DNA of 30,759 bases from a virus. A program made the translations under genes and the position numbers. The stretch spans positions 1-30,759 of the IMG/VR virus record IMGVR_UViG_3300025087_000247. One strand, 5' to 3'. Positions 15,601-23,640 of the stretch are shown in pieces. A model generated the notes under the pieces. The model was not told where the DNA came from. It worked only from the letters and a program-made list of their open reading frames with translations, and did not search any database. The stretch's first letter is position 1. Each line of letters opens with the position of its first letter.

Positions 15601-17771
15601 CTGGCAATTTTAGCATTTTCTGTAGTATAAATTCCTGGGCCATAAAAAGCATTTTCATCCCCACCTTTTACAGTTAATTTATCTATCGGTGCAGTTGTAC
15701 CATGATAAACAATTTTTCCTTTATTACTAAGTGTTTCTGCCTTTAACCCTACTACTTCAAAAAGAGCATCAATAATCCTCGGATCGAAATTATGCCCCCG
15801 CATTTCTTCAAAGATTTTAAGAAGCTCTTCCTGACTTGCTTCTTTTCTATAACTTCTTTTATTCGTAGTAAGCGCGTCATAAACATCTGCGGCACTTACT
15901 ATCTGAGCTTCGATAGGAATCTCACTTCCTTTCTTCTTCTCTGGATATCCCTTCCCATCAAATCTCTCATGATGTTTAAAGACAATATTCTTAACCGTTT
16001 CAGAGACATTACTAGTTTCTATTTCCTCTAACCCTTTCCTTGGGTGTTTTTCTATCTCTTTAAACTGTTCAGGAGTAAGGCCTTTATCACTAAAAAGAAT
16101 CTCTTTACTAACTTTTATCTTCCCATAATCATGCAACCAAGCTCCGTACATAAGATCATGTTTTATATTCTCCGGGATATTTAAAACCCTTGCCATTTTC
16201 ATAGCTATTCCTGCAACATGCTCTCCATGGGCTTTTAAATCCTTATCATACTGTGCTATTTTTCCAACTAACTCTTGAACTGTCGGTGGTTCTTTAACAC
16301 CTAAGAGAATTTCTAACTGCGAAATATGCTTCTCTGCAAGACCTCCAGTTGTTACTATCTGTTTCTTCCCCCATTTTCCAAGGTCAGTCCTATCATCCAG
16401 AACTGCAATAATCTCACTCCCGAGTCTTTTTAAAAACTGACTATCTATTCCAGAGACTTCATTTCCTCGAATCGGAGCAAGACCTTTTTTATTAACCGTA
16501 GGAGTATCCGCGCCAAAATCCGGTGTAACTCCTGCAACTCTTCCTACTAATCCATTCTCTTTATATTCCTCTTGAATAAGACTTAAGTCTTTAAGAATAA
16601 GTGAACCTTGCCTATGAGAAGAAGCACTGATAACATCAGGGTAATAGCCGTATTTAATTTTAAACTTTTCCATCGCGGCATTTCTTAAGGCCACTTTTGC
16701 AGGGTCGAAACCCGTCTTCTCGCTATACATTCCATCTATATCTTCCACTACTACTTTTTTAGAAACATCCGAAAGAACCATTCCCCCTTGGGAAGAGGAG
16801 AAAACCTTCGCTTCTGGAGTTTTTAAATCCAAAGAAAGCTGCTCTTCTTTTCCCCCTGAAGGTTTCTTTACTACTTCTAAATCCTTAACAACCTGAGAAG
16901 CTTTAAAATCTGGAACGCTTACAACCCCAGTAAAATCCGTTGCAACTTCAAGTGCTTTTTGTAAAGAAGGATTGTCTTTAACTGCCATGTTCATAGCCTC
17001 TTTACTAGGAACTCCTTCTTTTATTAAGTTCTTATATATCTCCGCTTTTTCTCCTGCAACTCCTCCCATAGAAAGAGTTATTCCTGTAAGAACAGAAGCA
17101 GTTATTTCCGTAAGATCAACTGTTCCTGTAGCTGCTTTCTGCTCTGCTCCACTTTGAAAACCAAACACTGCTCCCATTACTCCTGCTCTTTGTATCTGTG
17201 TAAGCGGAATTGCATTTATTGCTTCGAAAGTTTTTCCTATTCCAAAACGGCTTACAGAAGCTATTGCCCCATCTTTAACCGCTCGGACATAAGAACTGTT
17301 CGAATAGTCTTTCTTCTCTAAACTTCTCTGAAGAGAATCCAAAGTTCCCTTAACCCCTGCATAGCCAGGGCCAGCGATAAACTCTGCAATTCCCATAGGA
17401 GCACTTCCTATTCCTTCATAAAGACTTTTAACAAGACCACTAGTTCCTGCTTTCTTCTCCCAATAATCCGCTCTTTTATCAGAAAGCTCTTTTCCTTTTT
17501 TTAAACCAATAGCTCCGAGGAAGGAGCTGTTTGCTTTGTTAAAACCGGCAAGAGCGGAGAAGAGAGGGGCTTTTATCATGTTTTGGGTTAGGGAGTTTTC
17601 AGGCTTTTCTTCTATCTGAGAAGAAGGAGCTTGCCCCACAGACCCTCCTAAAATCTCACTAAGGCTAACCTCCCCTTCATTCCTTCCAGGCTCTTCCACC
17701 TTCTTCTTGGAAGAAACAGGAGGAGCCGAAGCCCCTCCATTTAAAAACTCATTTAAACTTAACTCTCCCAT
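12636..17771 (-). CDS. Giant polyvalent internal-virion protein with HD-GYP and ADP-ribosyltransferase-like domains
   Basis: This 1711-residue protein has GGAG 6 nt before its ATG and is the last gene of the virion operon, where short-tailed phages place their largest ejection protein. The N-terminus carries a repeated short motif (residues 2-13 and 33-44). Residues about 510-680 are a complete HD-GYP domain: H515, H518, HD at 547-548 with K551, H576, HHE at 600-602, GYP at 608-610, and D629-x2-D632. HD-GYP enzymes hydrolyse c-di-GMP and, in some cases, 3'3'-cGAMP. Residues about 687-890 look like an ADP-ribosyltransferase: YHGT (689-692), GPGIYTTEN (711-719), GYDGI (858-862) and a WIAFKDEQVTS ending. 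The middle is long and helical. Residues about 1591-1615 are hydrophobic and may insert into membrane. Delivery into the host is inferred from position and architecture. Confidence 0.85.
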   Translation of the reverse strand: MGELSLNEFLNGGASAPPVSSKKKVEEPGRNEGEVSLSEILGGSVGQAPSSQIEEKPENSLTQNMIKAPLFSALAGFNKANSSFLGAIGLKKGKELSDKRADYWEKKAGTSGLVKSLYEGIGSAPMGIAEFIAGPGYAGVKGTLDSLQRSLEKKDYSNSSYVRAVKDGAIASVSRFGIGKTFEAINAIPLTQIQRAGVMGAVFGFQSGAEQKAATGTVDLTEITASVLTGITLSMGGVAGEKAEIYKNLIKEGVPSKEAMNMAVKDNPSLQKALEVATDFTGVVSVPDFKASQVVKDLEVVKKPSGGKEEQLSLDLKTPEAKVFSSSQGGMVLSDVSKKVVVEDIDGMYSEKTGFDPAKVALRNAAMEKFKIKYGYYPDVISASSHRQGSLILKDLSLIQEEYKENGLVGRVAGVTPDFGADTPTVNKKGLAPIRGNEVSGIDSQFLKRLGSEIIAVLDDRTDLGKWGKKQIVTTGGLAEKHISQLEILLGVKEPPTVQELVGKIAQYDKDLKAHGEHVAGIAMKMARVLNIPENIKHDLMYGAWLHDYGKIKVSKEILFSDKGLTPEQFKEIEKHPRKGLEEIETSNVSETVKNIVFKHHERFDGKGYPEKKKGSEIPIEAQIVSAADVYDALTTNKRSYRKEASQEELLKIFEEMRGHNFDPRIIDALFEVVGLKAETLSNKGKIVYHGTTAPIDKLTVKGGDENAFYGPGIYTTENAKIASEYAEASGVGAILGKKEFTSLSEAQVFLVEAKEKYGRATLQTMNPQFHEVSYPRKRAIREAQPNVLKLLVDIKNPFDADKGYSIKEANEIVRKVIGETPYIDAGFDFKINGGDIYKRLADRIGKVEVNKRLEEIGYDGITHIGGKITGGEEHRVWIAFKDEQVTSFFSEQIARAQVINLVTKAEIENDLKTLSVNEKGVLESLKKPKSLGAAGKDFTTKETIASRKEANKRLKEEFQNVEKLAKEEKISIEEYLTKFTEMEPEQVRDFLLTGKELSSGEKVIERSLGREVGRIKTALGLTGKELEVLVKQVTDFDSFKDLAASDKEKVKEALLFLYKSKFGEDFKSPKKTSIRKAVKEADRVFVETSLSKRGFFGLKEVTARLASDGEQYLRTHGPSAKALADKLSTIRLMSDLRYAEMATIKKNINSKLSEKDKERVFEIVSSYKTEEFGQLHDSREVKAAATFYREKFNEIAEDMIANGVKITNLKGEKVPFEFDSNEPYWPRYYDPETLLRPGRKHDAAIKQMITKGYADTPAQAEVLLDRILSRRMNSPKYGNMEYAREFDVEGFEKNIDIVFDNYFLSTTKRLEVIKAFGQNGKGALELLGNIKRESGDYVYKYATDINKRIVGGSYAHDPVAQIVSDVAVSYEVLTKMGRAGLRNLGQSANTIGTSYTKSSLKALGHIFSDPRTVMDRAERSAAMLHSYANEFARFENEEPVSAEFLSAAKLAEGMKNLSDKSLTYTGFKHSEIFNRLFAAETGREYATDLFREFQNSPIDSGSRKRAAMRLEKLGLKPEEILASRTELNEFDRRTASYNFVRQTQFVNDAMSLPRWVSNESPWIKMLTLFKTFGIQQAKLVYRTLKSDPLMAAKLIPVMAISGGITAEAIDFLTGKIRDDETLLQQLSRYFASGGGFGLWADTVQNSMRSSSGLAEALSGVVIGDIGTKGYALKLGIVDDNWDAFRKTMVRDIPIIGPTIHNTMEEGNIKW

Positions 17772-17774
17772 TTC

Positions 17775-18935
17775 TTACTCCTCTTCTGCTGCAAATGGAG
17801 TCATTCTATATCCAGGCATTTTATTAAGAAGTATCTGCATCGAAGTTTCATTCCTTGCAGGGTTAGACATAAGAGGTTTTGTATCTACTTTATCTCCTTC
17901 TTTAACTCCTAGAACATCTCCTTTTTTCCAGCTAGGCCCATCTGCGGGAGCTATAAGAACAGATTTATATCCGGGAAAAAGACTCTTATTTTTTGAAAGA
18001 AGATGTTTTTCTTCTGGAACTTCTATCATACTCTCCATTCCAGAAACTCCACTCATTGCGTTTACTTTTAATTTAGCAAAGAAGAGTGCCGAGTTTGTAT
18101 CTAAATTATCCCCCTTTCCACCTTTCATTGCTTTTGTTTTCAAAAGAGAAGAGATATAGTTATTTGTCTGATTAAGCTCCTTCTGGTTATACTCCTGCTG
18201 TTTCATCTGTATTGAAGCAACTCTTTGCATGGAAAGAGCTTCTATTTCTTTCTCTCTAAGTCCAACTCCTGCCCATGCGATTTTATTCTGCTCACTATTC
18301 TGATTCGCTATTACACTATGTTGCCTCTTCTGCTCATTAAGCTGAGAGTAATTAAACTTCATATTCTGATTATGCTCAGAAATTCTAACCCCTAGCTCTG
18401 CACTTCTCCATTGATTCTCTGCACCTAACCTTGCCTTCGCTAGTCCAAACTCTGCACTTTTCCACTTCTCTTCAAATCCCATTCTTTTATTAAACTGATC
18501 TTCTTCCATATTTACTCTTGTAAGAAACTGCTCTGCTTCTTGATCGAGTCTTTCTTTCTGTAACTCTTTCTGTGCAGTTATTCCTTTATCTACATTTTCA
18601 CTCTCTACTCCTGCCGAGAATTTATCCCTCGCCATTTGCTGTGCAGCTTTTCTCCCCTCAGAAATTCCATAAAGCTGATCTCTAAGCGCAACTGCTCCTT
18701 GGACCTGCTGCAAATTACTTTGCAGAAGCTGTGCTCTATTTTGCATTAAACTATCAAACTGATCCGGTGTCATTCCCATAAGCTCTCTAGGATCATTAAA
18801 ACCTAAAGAGGAAGAGAAACTCCCTCCAGCTTTTAACGCCTGTTCTATCTGCGCCGGATTCACACCTTGAAATTTCTCCCCTATTCCTTTCAACTCCTTC
18901 TCATATTCAAGAGCTAACTTTTCACTTATTGCCAT
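17775..18935 (-). CDS. Long helical internal virion (probable ejection) protein
   Basis: This 386-residue protein lies 3 nt before the giant protein gene and 11 nt after the gene before it. It is almost wholly helical by eye, rich in Gln, Glu, Lys and Met (about residues 60-290 read as a long coiled coil), with no signal peptide. The C-terminal about 60 residues switch to a compact beta-like part (KSVLIAPADGPSWKKGDVLGV). The size, helical character and place between a glycine-rich protein and the giant protein fit the internal-core or ejection proteins of short-tailed phages, which form a channel through the envelope. There is no enzyme motif. The assignment is by context. Confidence 0.6.
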   Translation of the reverse strand: MAISEKLALEYEKELKGIGEKFQGVNPAQIEQALKAGGSFSSSLGFNDPRELMGMTPDQFDSLMQNRAQLLQSNLQQVQGAVALRDQLYGISEGRKAAQQMARDKFSAGVESENVDKGITAQKELQKERLDQEAEQFLTRVNMEEDQFNKRMGFEEKWKSAEFGLAKARLGAENQWRSAELGVRISEHNQNMKFNYSQLNEQKRQHSVIANQNSEQNKIAWAGVGLREKEIEALSMQRVASIQMKQQEYNQKELNQTNNYISSLLKTKAMKGGKGDNLDTNSALFFAKLKVNAMSGVSGMESMIEVPEEKHLLSKNKSLFPGYKSVLIAPADGPSWKKGDVLGVKEGDKVDTKPLMSNPARNETSMQILLNKMPGYRMTPFAAEEE

Positions 18936-18946
18936 TTCTCTCCTCC

Positions 18947-19423
18947 TTAAAAAAGACTTGGAGAGTTAAGAAATCCAAGTTTTGATTCTGTCATTTTTCC
19001 GGTTTCTAAACCTGTATTTCCAGACGGACTAGCTCCTAGAGAAAGATTCGTATTAAGCCCAAGAACCTTTGCCTGCTCAGGAGTTAACTGATCCAAATCT
19101 CCACCTTTCGCAAGAAGTTCTTTTAAAAACTTCAACTGTGCCTGTTGCTGTTGTTGTGCCGCAGAAGCTTTTAACTGTGTCATTCCTATAGAACTTGCAA
19201 CCTGAGAAATTCTACCTCCAGTAGTATCTCCCCCGATTGCCTGCCCAAGTAAACCTCCGATAACTGCTATATTTGCAGGAGTCATTTTTACTCCCCCCGT
19301 TGCTTGCTGCCCACTTCCCCCTTCTCCTAAAGCAAGATTAGGAACACCAAGAGAGAAGTTAGAACCATTTCCTCTTTCATTAACTCCCATTCCAAAGGGA
19401 TTAAGACTTAAGTCAATTGCCAT
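18947..19423 (-). CDS. Glycine/glutamine-rich internal virion protein
   Basis: This 158-residue protein starts at ATG 19423, with GGAG 7 nt upstream; a longer frame from 19471 would overlap the preceding gene. It has a Gly/Asn/Leu-rich N-terminal third, a hydrophobic glycine-containing stretch (ANIAVIGGLLGQAIGG, about residues 57-72), a glutamine run (about 97-101), and a helix (LKFLKELLAKGG). Small membrane-active glycine-rich proteins of this kind commonly sit among phage ejection proteins. That role is inferred from context. Confidence 0.6.
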   Translation of the reverse strand: MAIDLSLNPFGMGVNERGNGSNFSLGVPNLALGEGGSGQQATGGVKMTPANIAVIGGLLGQAIGGDTTGGRISQVASSIGMTQLKASAAQQQQQAQLKFLKELLAKGGDLDQLTPEQAKVLGLNTNLSLGASPSGNTGLETGKMTESKLGFLNSPSLF

Positions 19424-19436
19424 TTCTTTTCTCCTT

Positions 19437-20354
19437 TTATAGAAGTCCTGCAACTGCTCCAGCAACTCCACCTATAGCTGCTCCTGGAACTCCACCAAAC
19501 ATAAATCCCATAGAAGCTCCACCAATAGCACCACTAACAGCACTTCTTAACTTACTCCCATCACCTTTATCCGTAGAAACTGCACTTCCTGCAATACTTC
19601 CTAAGAAGTTCCCTCCGTATTGAAAAACTTTTAAATCCCAAAGGGCATCTTTTGCACTCATTTCTACAGAAGCATCGTCTAATTCATTTTTTATTGCAGA
19701 GTAAAGCTTCGCAAAATCCATAGCAGTTATGGCGATATCTCTTTTTGAAAGAATTCTTTTCGTTACATAATCCATAGTTATCATCTCATTCTTAAGAACA
19801 AGTTCTGCATTTAATTTAAAAGCATCATACCTAAGAGCAGCATCAGCTTTTGTAGTATCTTTCAGTTTCTGACTTCTAATAATCGCCTCTCCAATTGCAA
19901 AAGCAGAAGACATAACTGCATTAGCATTTCTCATTCCTGCTTTATATTTAGGAAGAATTATCTGATTAATATCCGCTTCAAGAAGAGCACTTTCCGCGGT
20001 CATAAGCGTATCTATCTTCCCACTAATATCAGAAATAAACGTACTTAATCCATTTACATTTGAATTTCTATACGCCTGAATAGCCGTTTCAAAATCTATT
20101 TCCGAATAAGTTTTTAAATAACTAAACGGAGCCGTGAAATCTGTAATTAACTTCCCACTTCCTAACAACATATTATTTGCATTAATCCCTACGTAACTAG
20201 CATAAGGGCTAACCCCTGACATGGCACTATTCATTGCCGCTGTTAAATCTATCGTAGCACTTCCAGTTCCTAAAAACTCTCCATGCCATGTTTTCATATA
20301 CTCTGGAAAATCTATCTTTCCAGAACTTCCTCCACCACCACCGGAACTTCCCAT
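19437..20354 (-). CDS. Internal virion protein with C-terminal glycine zipper
   Basis: This 305-residue protein has AAGGGGG 6 nt before its ATG. It begins with a Gly/Ser run and KIDFPEYMKTWH, a start that I recall in phage internal proteins of this locus. The middle (about 60-250) is helical. The last 35 residues are a glycine zipper (GAIGGASMGFMFGG, then GAAIGGVAGAVAGLL), a typical membrane-inserting pattern. It follows the GNAT-like gene by 3 nt. A role in forming the DNA-ejection channel is plausible and inferred. Confidence 0.65.
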   Translation of the reverse strand: MGSSGGGGGSSGKIDFPEYMKTWHGEFLGTGSATIDLTAAMNSAMSGVSPYASYVGINANNMLLGSGKLITDFTAPFSYLKTYSEIDFETAIQAYRNSNVNGLSTFISDISGKIDTLMTAESALLEADINQIILPKYKAGMRNANAVMSSAFAIGEAIIRSQKLKDTTKADAALRYDAFKLNAELVLKNEMITMDYVTKRILSKRDIAITAMDFAKLYSAIKNELDDASVEMSAKDALWDLKVFQYGGNFLGSIAGSAVSTDKGDGSKLRSAVSGAIGGASMGFMFGGVPGAAIGGVAGAVAGLL

Positions 20355-20357
20355 TTT

Positions 20358-20798
20358 TTACCCCCTTGTTAAAAAAGTATATTGCTTAAATCCAAGTCTT
20401 TTAGTTATCGCAATGACTTCCGGAACTTCCGTATATGCAATAAGCTTCTTACATTTATTTTGCTTTTTAAACTCTTCAAGAATCTCTATTCCTGCAACCC
20501 AAGCAAGAGAAGGAATCTCTCTAACTGCAAAGAGAGAATAAAGAAGAAGATTCCTCTCTTGAGTAATAGAATCCGTATCTATAGTAGTTGCAATAAAACC
20601 AAAAACTCTTTCTTCTAGCTTTCCTTCTCCTTCTTCCACACCTGCCCAAAGTTGCATACTCTCTGTAAGAAGACTTTGGAGAACTGCAAAAATTGTCTCT
20701 GGAGAATAAGAAGCTTTTGGAATTAAATTAGAAAGAAAAAGGGGCCGAAGCTTTTCCCAAATACTAACTATCTGTTCAGGACTCAATCGGATTAGCAT
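20358..20798 (-). CDS. GNAT-like internal virion protein, probably not catalytic
   Basis: This 146-residue protein starts 23 nt inside the end of the previous gene, with GAGGA 8 nt upstream. It reads like an acetyltransferase-fold protein of the kind found beside ejection genes: a strand (ERVFGFIATTID), then LLLYSLFAV, a helix (AWVAGIEILEEFKKQ), and a final CKKLIAYTEVP...ITKRLGF. The acetyl-CoA pyrophosphate loop (normally Q/R-x-x-G-x-G/A) is not visible before the helix, so it may be structural only. The assignment is from fold pattern and context. Confidence 0.5.
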   Translation of the reverse strand: MLIRLSPEQIVSIWEKLRPLFLSNLIPKASYSPETIFAVLQSLLTESMQLWAGVEEGEGKLEERVFGFIATTIDTDSITQERNLLLYSLFAVREIPSLAWVAGIEILEEFKKQNKCKKLIAYTEVPEVIAITKRLGFKQYTFLTRG

Positions 20799-21231
20799 TT
20801 GTAATTTCCTCTTTAAAAGTAAACCCTACTACTGGCGGAGTAGTTATTACTCCTTCTTCCATAGAATAAGAAAGAGAGATAAAAGAAACTTCATTTATTT
20901 TTAAATCCTTATTTATCCTATTAAACCCTTCTTTAACGGGAAAAAGAACCGTTCTCATTTCACTTTCTTCCTGGATATTTAACTGAACAACTAAATTCTT
21001 CGCCTTTGTCTCTTGGATATAAATAAGAAAATTAGTAAGAAATCCCGCGGGTTTTACTAAAAGAGCTTTATAAACAATCCCGGGAGAAGGAAGTTCTACA
21101 GTAAGAAAAGAATTTGCAAGCACTTTTATCTCAGTTCTTATTGGTTTTTTATTTAGCGCTTCTACTACCTGTTTTACCGATTGCATTTGTTCTTCTAAGC
21201 TATCTCCTCTAATAACCAAATCTCCCCTCAT
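20776..21231 (-). CDS. Hypothetical virion-operon protein
   Basis: This 151-residue protein starts in a one-base overlap (TAATG) with the previous gene and ends 23 nt inside the next. After an N-terminal helix (LEEQMQSVKQVVEALN) it is mostly beta: LTVELPSPGIVYKALLV, FLIYIQETKAKNLVVQLNI, VISFISLSYSM-like strands. This suggests a compact beta-sandwich structural or assembly protein. I do not recognise a family. Confidence 0.65.
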   Translation of the reverse strand: MRGDLVIRGDSLEEQMQSVKQVVEALNKKPIRTEIKVLANSFLTVELPSPGIVYKALLVKPAGFLTNFLIYIQETKAKNLVVQLNIQEESEMRTVLFPVKEGFNRINKDLKINEVSFISLSYSMEEGVITTPPVVGFTFKEEITNANPIES

Positions 21232-21593
21232 TATTTCTCTCCTCTTGTAAATGCCATATTTTCTAAAAGCTTTATCTCTTTCTCTATCTTCGGAACAGCA
21301 AGTTCTAGAATCTCTTCCATAGTTTTTAAGGGATTCTGGAATTCTATTTGCTGAATAGTAGTAAGAACTAGTTCTTTCTTTTCTTTAAACTCCGGGTGCT
21401 CTTCGAGAAACTTTCCAAAAACCTTTGTAGTATATGCAAGCTTTTTCCCTAACTTATCTACGGTCTCTGGAAGATAAAGAAGTGCCGTCTCTACTCCTTT
21501 AATAAAAACCCTAGAAAGAACTTCGTCAAAAACTTCCTTATCTCCATCTATAACTATTTTTAAAAACTCTTCTTCGTTACAGAATTTTTCCAT
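21231..21593 (-). CDS. Hypothetical helical protein of the virion operon
   Basis: This 120-residue protein is nearly all helix and rich in Glu, Lys and Leu (FDEVLSRVFIKGVETALLYL; MEEILELAVPKIEKEIKLLE). AAGGA lies upstream of the ATG. It is tightly packed between the propeller-like protein and the beta-rich protein. It could be an assembly factor or minor internal protein. No family is recognised. Confidence 0.6.
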   Translation of the reverse strand: MEKFCNEEEFLKIVIDGDKEVFDEVLSRVFIKGVETALLYLPETVDKLGKKLAYTTKVFGKFLEEHPEFKEKKELVLTTIQQIEFQNPLKTMEEILELAVPKIEKEIKLLENMAFTRGEK

Positions 21594-21596
21594 TTT

Positions 21597-22943
21597 TTAT
21601 CCTTCCTTGTTTATATCCACAAAGCTATGCCCTCGGTTATATCTCTTATCAATCTTATCATACTGAACTATCATCCAATCAGGAGAACTATAAGAGAAAC
21701 TCGAAGCAAAAAACTCTATCTTAAACTCACTACCTGCCACATGAGGCTTACAGACATTTTCATTATTAAGCCTATAAAGTGGGCTAAGAAACCACGGGCC
21801 ACCTATCTTCTCTCTTGTATGGATTCTAAAAGAAAGATTCTCTTCCAAAACTCCACTATCTACTCCAAGAGAAATTTCTTCTATAACCTTAAGTCCTGGG
21901 TCTTTAAAGTCAAAAATAGAAGTAATAAACTTTCCATTTTCTAAACTAGGAATAGCAGAAACAAGAAACCTATCTCCACTTCCTATAGAAGCCAGGAAAT
22001 TTCCGGTTAAAGAATAAAGCCCTTCAGAATTCAGAACAAAAGTCTTTCCTTCTGTTTTTATAAAAACCTCTTCAGTGTTTTTCTTAAAAAACATCCTTGT
22101 TCCTAAATCTTTAAACAAATACCCGAAGCCTAGTAAATTAACCTTCTCCTCTCCACTAATTCCCCAAAGCTTTCCCTTTCCATCTATAAAATACAAAACC
22201 CCTTCTCCAAGGCACCAGCTAAATGAATCCCTAGGGCCAGTAGAAGAAATAACTCTCTTTCCAAAAAAGTGCTCTGTAGGAAGAAGCCTTACAACTCCTC
22301 TTGTTCCAAGAACCAAAGGAGAGTTATTTAAAACACTAACTCCTACTACTTCTCCTATTTCTAACAAACACTGATACCCTGCTTCTATGTTATCCTCACT
22401 AACAACACAGTCTATATTCCCTATCCCTGAATAAGAAATAAAAGACTTCCCTATTTCTAAAGAGGGAATTGCGTTTGGAATAAATTCATTATAATTCAGT
22501 GTATGATTCCCTATTAATAATTGCCCGTTATAATTCACCATTTCTTTTCCTACTGGCACTTCTTCAGTATACGCAAAATCTCCATTACTATCAAGACTTA
22601 TTACCACAATGCCGTTAGAAAAAAGTGCATAAGTCTGATAATCTGCACAAACCCATTTTCCTCCGGTAGGAATTCCACTAAAAAGACAACTTCCTAAACT
22701 AGAACTTCCTATTTCCCAAATGCTATTAACAGAGAATAAATAAGAAACACTTCCTATTTCAAAAACCTGATCGGAAGAAGAAAGAGAAAGAAGAAAGGAA
22801 AAATCCTCTTTCTCTACCGTTTTAAACCCTTCACTAGTAGGTTTCATATTCTCCACTTCGCTAAAGAAATTCTGATTCCTCCCACCTGAAGGACTGATTC
22901 CTCGATGAAAAAGAAGATCAAAAATCAACCTTGCTTGTAGCAT
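21597..22943 (-). CDS. Beta-propeller-like tail hub or nozzle protein
   Basis: This 448-residue protein follows the adaptor-like gene by 3 nt, with GGAGGG upstream of its ATG. The N-terminus (HRGISPSGGRNQNFFSEVENMKPTSEGF) is followed by repeated four-strand patterns through most of its length (VFEIGSVSYLFSVN, WVCADYQTYALFSNGIVVI, GVLYFIDGKGKLWGIS). These look like propeller blades. In P22-type short tails, the protein after the adaptor (gp10) is a beta-propeller hub, so a similar tail-plug or nozzle role is inferred. No enzymatic motif is visible. Confidence 0.6.
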   Translation of the reverse strand: MLQARLIFDLLFHRGISPSGGRNQNFFSEVENMKPTSEGFKTVEKEDFSFLLSLSSSDQVFEIGSVSYLFSVNSIWEIGSSSLGSCLFSGIPTGGKWVCADYQTYALFSNGIVVISLDSNGDFAYTEEVPVGKEMVNYNGQLLIGNHTLNYNEFIPNAIPSLEIGKSFISYSGIGNIDCVVSEDNIEAGYQCLLEIGEVVGVSVLNNSPLVLGTRGVVRLLPTEHFFGKRVISSTGPRDSFSWCLGEGVLYFIDGKGKLWGISGEEKVNLLGFGYLFKDLGTRMFFKKNTEEVFIKTEGKTFVLNSEGLYSLTGNFLASIGSGDRFLVSAIPSLENGKFITSIFDFKDPGLKVIEEISLGVDSGVLEENLSFRIHTREKIGGPWFLSPLYRLNNENVCKPHVAGSEFKIEFFASSFSYSSPDWMIVQYDKIDKRYNRGHSFVDINKEG

Positions 22944-22946
22944 CTT

Positions 22947-23627
22947 TTATCCCTCCAAGACTAAGGAAACATCTTCTACTTCTTCTTCAATCGCATCGTT
23001 ATTTATCTCTCTTATTGTATCCATAATAACCCCACTAAGCTCTGCCCCTCCAGAAGAGTTTCTTCTATTTATATCCAAAACATACATCGCTGTAGTAACT
23101 ACTAACTCTGGATAATTAACACTCCACCAGTTAGAAGAAAACTCATCGGAAAGAGAAAGGATATTAAACCTTCCCTTTAGCATTATCGAATATTCTTCCT
23201 CTGCATAGCAGTTAAAAACAACTCCCCTAACCAGTCCATCACAAAAGACTAAATCTGCAAAGTTTGAAAAGACAAACATCTTATCAAAAGTCTTCTCAAA
23301 AGTCTCAGTAGAAAACGGATAGTAAGAAATAGGAGTTCCAGTTTCTTCATAATAATTAAGAGGAAAACTTTCTACTTTTGTCAACCTCTGCCTCTCCTCT
23401 GCATTACTAATCCAAACTTCCTTAATAACCTTACACTCCATAGGGATAATAACAAACCTCTTCCCTACTTCTAACTTCCTAAAAAGAACCTGATCTTTCT
23501 TAGAAGAAAAAGTCTTACTATCTAAAAACTTAATCCCGTTATTTATCGCTTCATCTATCGAAGCATTCGTCCAAAATAAAAAGCCGGAGGCGCTTTTAAA
23601 CGCCTCCCTAAGTTCACTTATATTCAT
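22947..23627 (-). CDS. Probable head-to-tail adaptor protein
   Basis: This 226-residue protein has GAGGGA upstream of its ATG. The N-terminus (ELREAFKSASGFLFWTNASIDEAINNGIKFLDSKTF) resembles the start of phage adaptor (gp4-like) proteins, in which helices pack under the portal. Mixed strands follow, including a YPELVVTTAMYVLDINRR stretch near the end. Its place between the structural genes and the propeller-like protein agrees with an adaptor role. The assignment is a pattern and context call, not a firm family match. Confidence 0.55.
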   Translation of the reverse strand: MNISELREAFKSASGFLFWTNASIDEAINNGIKFLDSKTFSSKKDQVLFRKLEVGKRFVIIPMECKVIKEVWISNAEERQRLTKVESFPLNYYEETGTPISYYPFSTETFEKTFDKMFVFSNFADLVFCDGLVRGVVFNCYAEEEYSIMLKGRFNILSLSDEFSSNWWSVNYPELVVTTAMYVLDINRRNSSGGAELSGVIMDTIREINNDAIEEEVEDVSLVLEG

Positions 23628-23640
23628 AACAATCCCTCTT

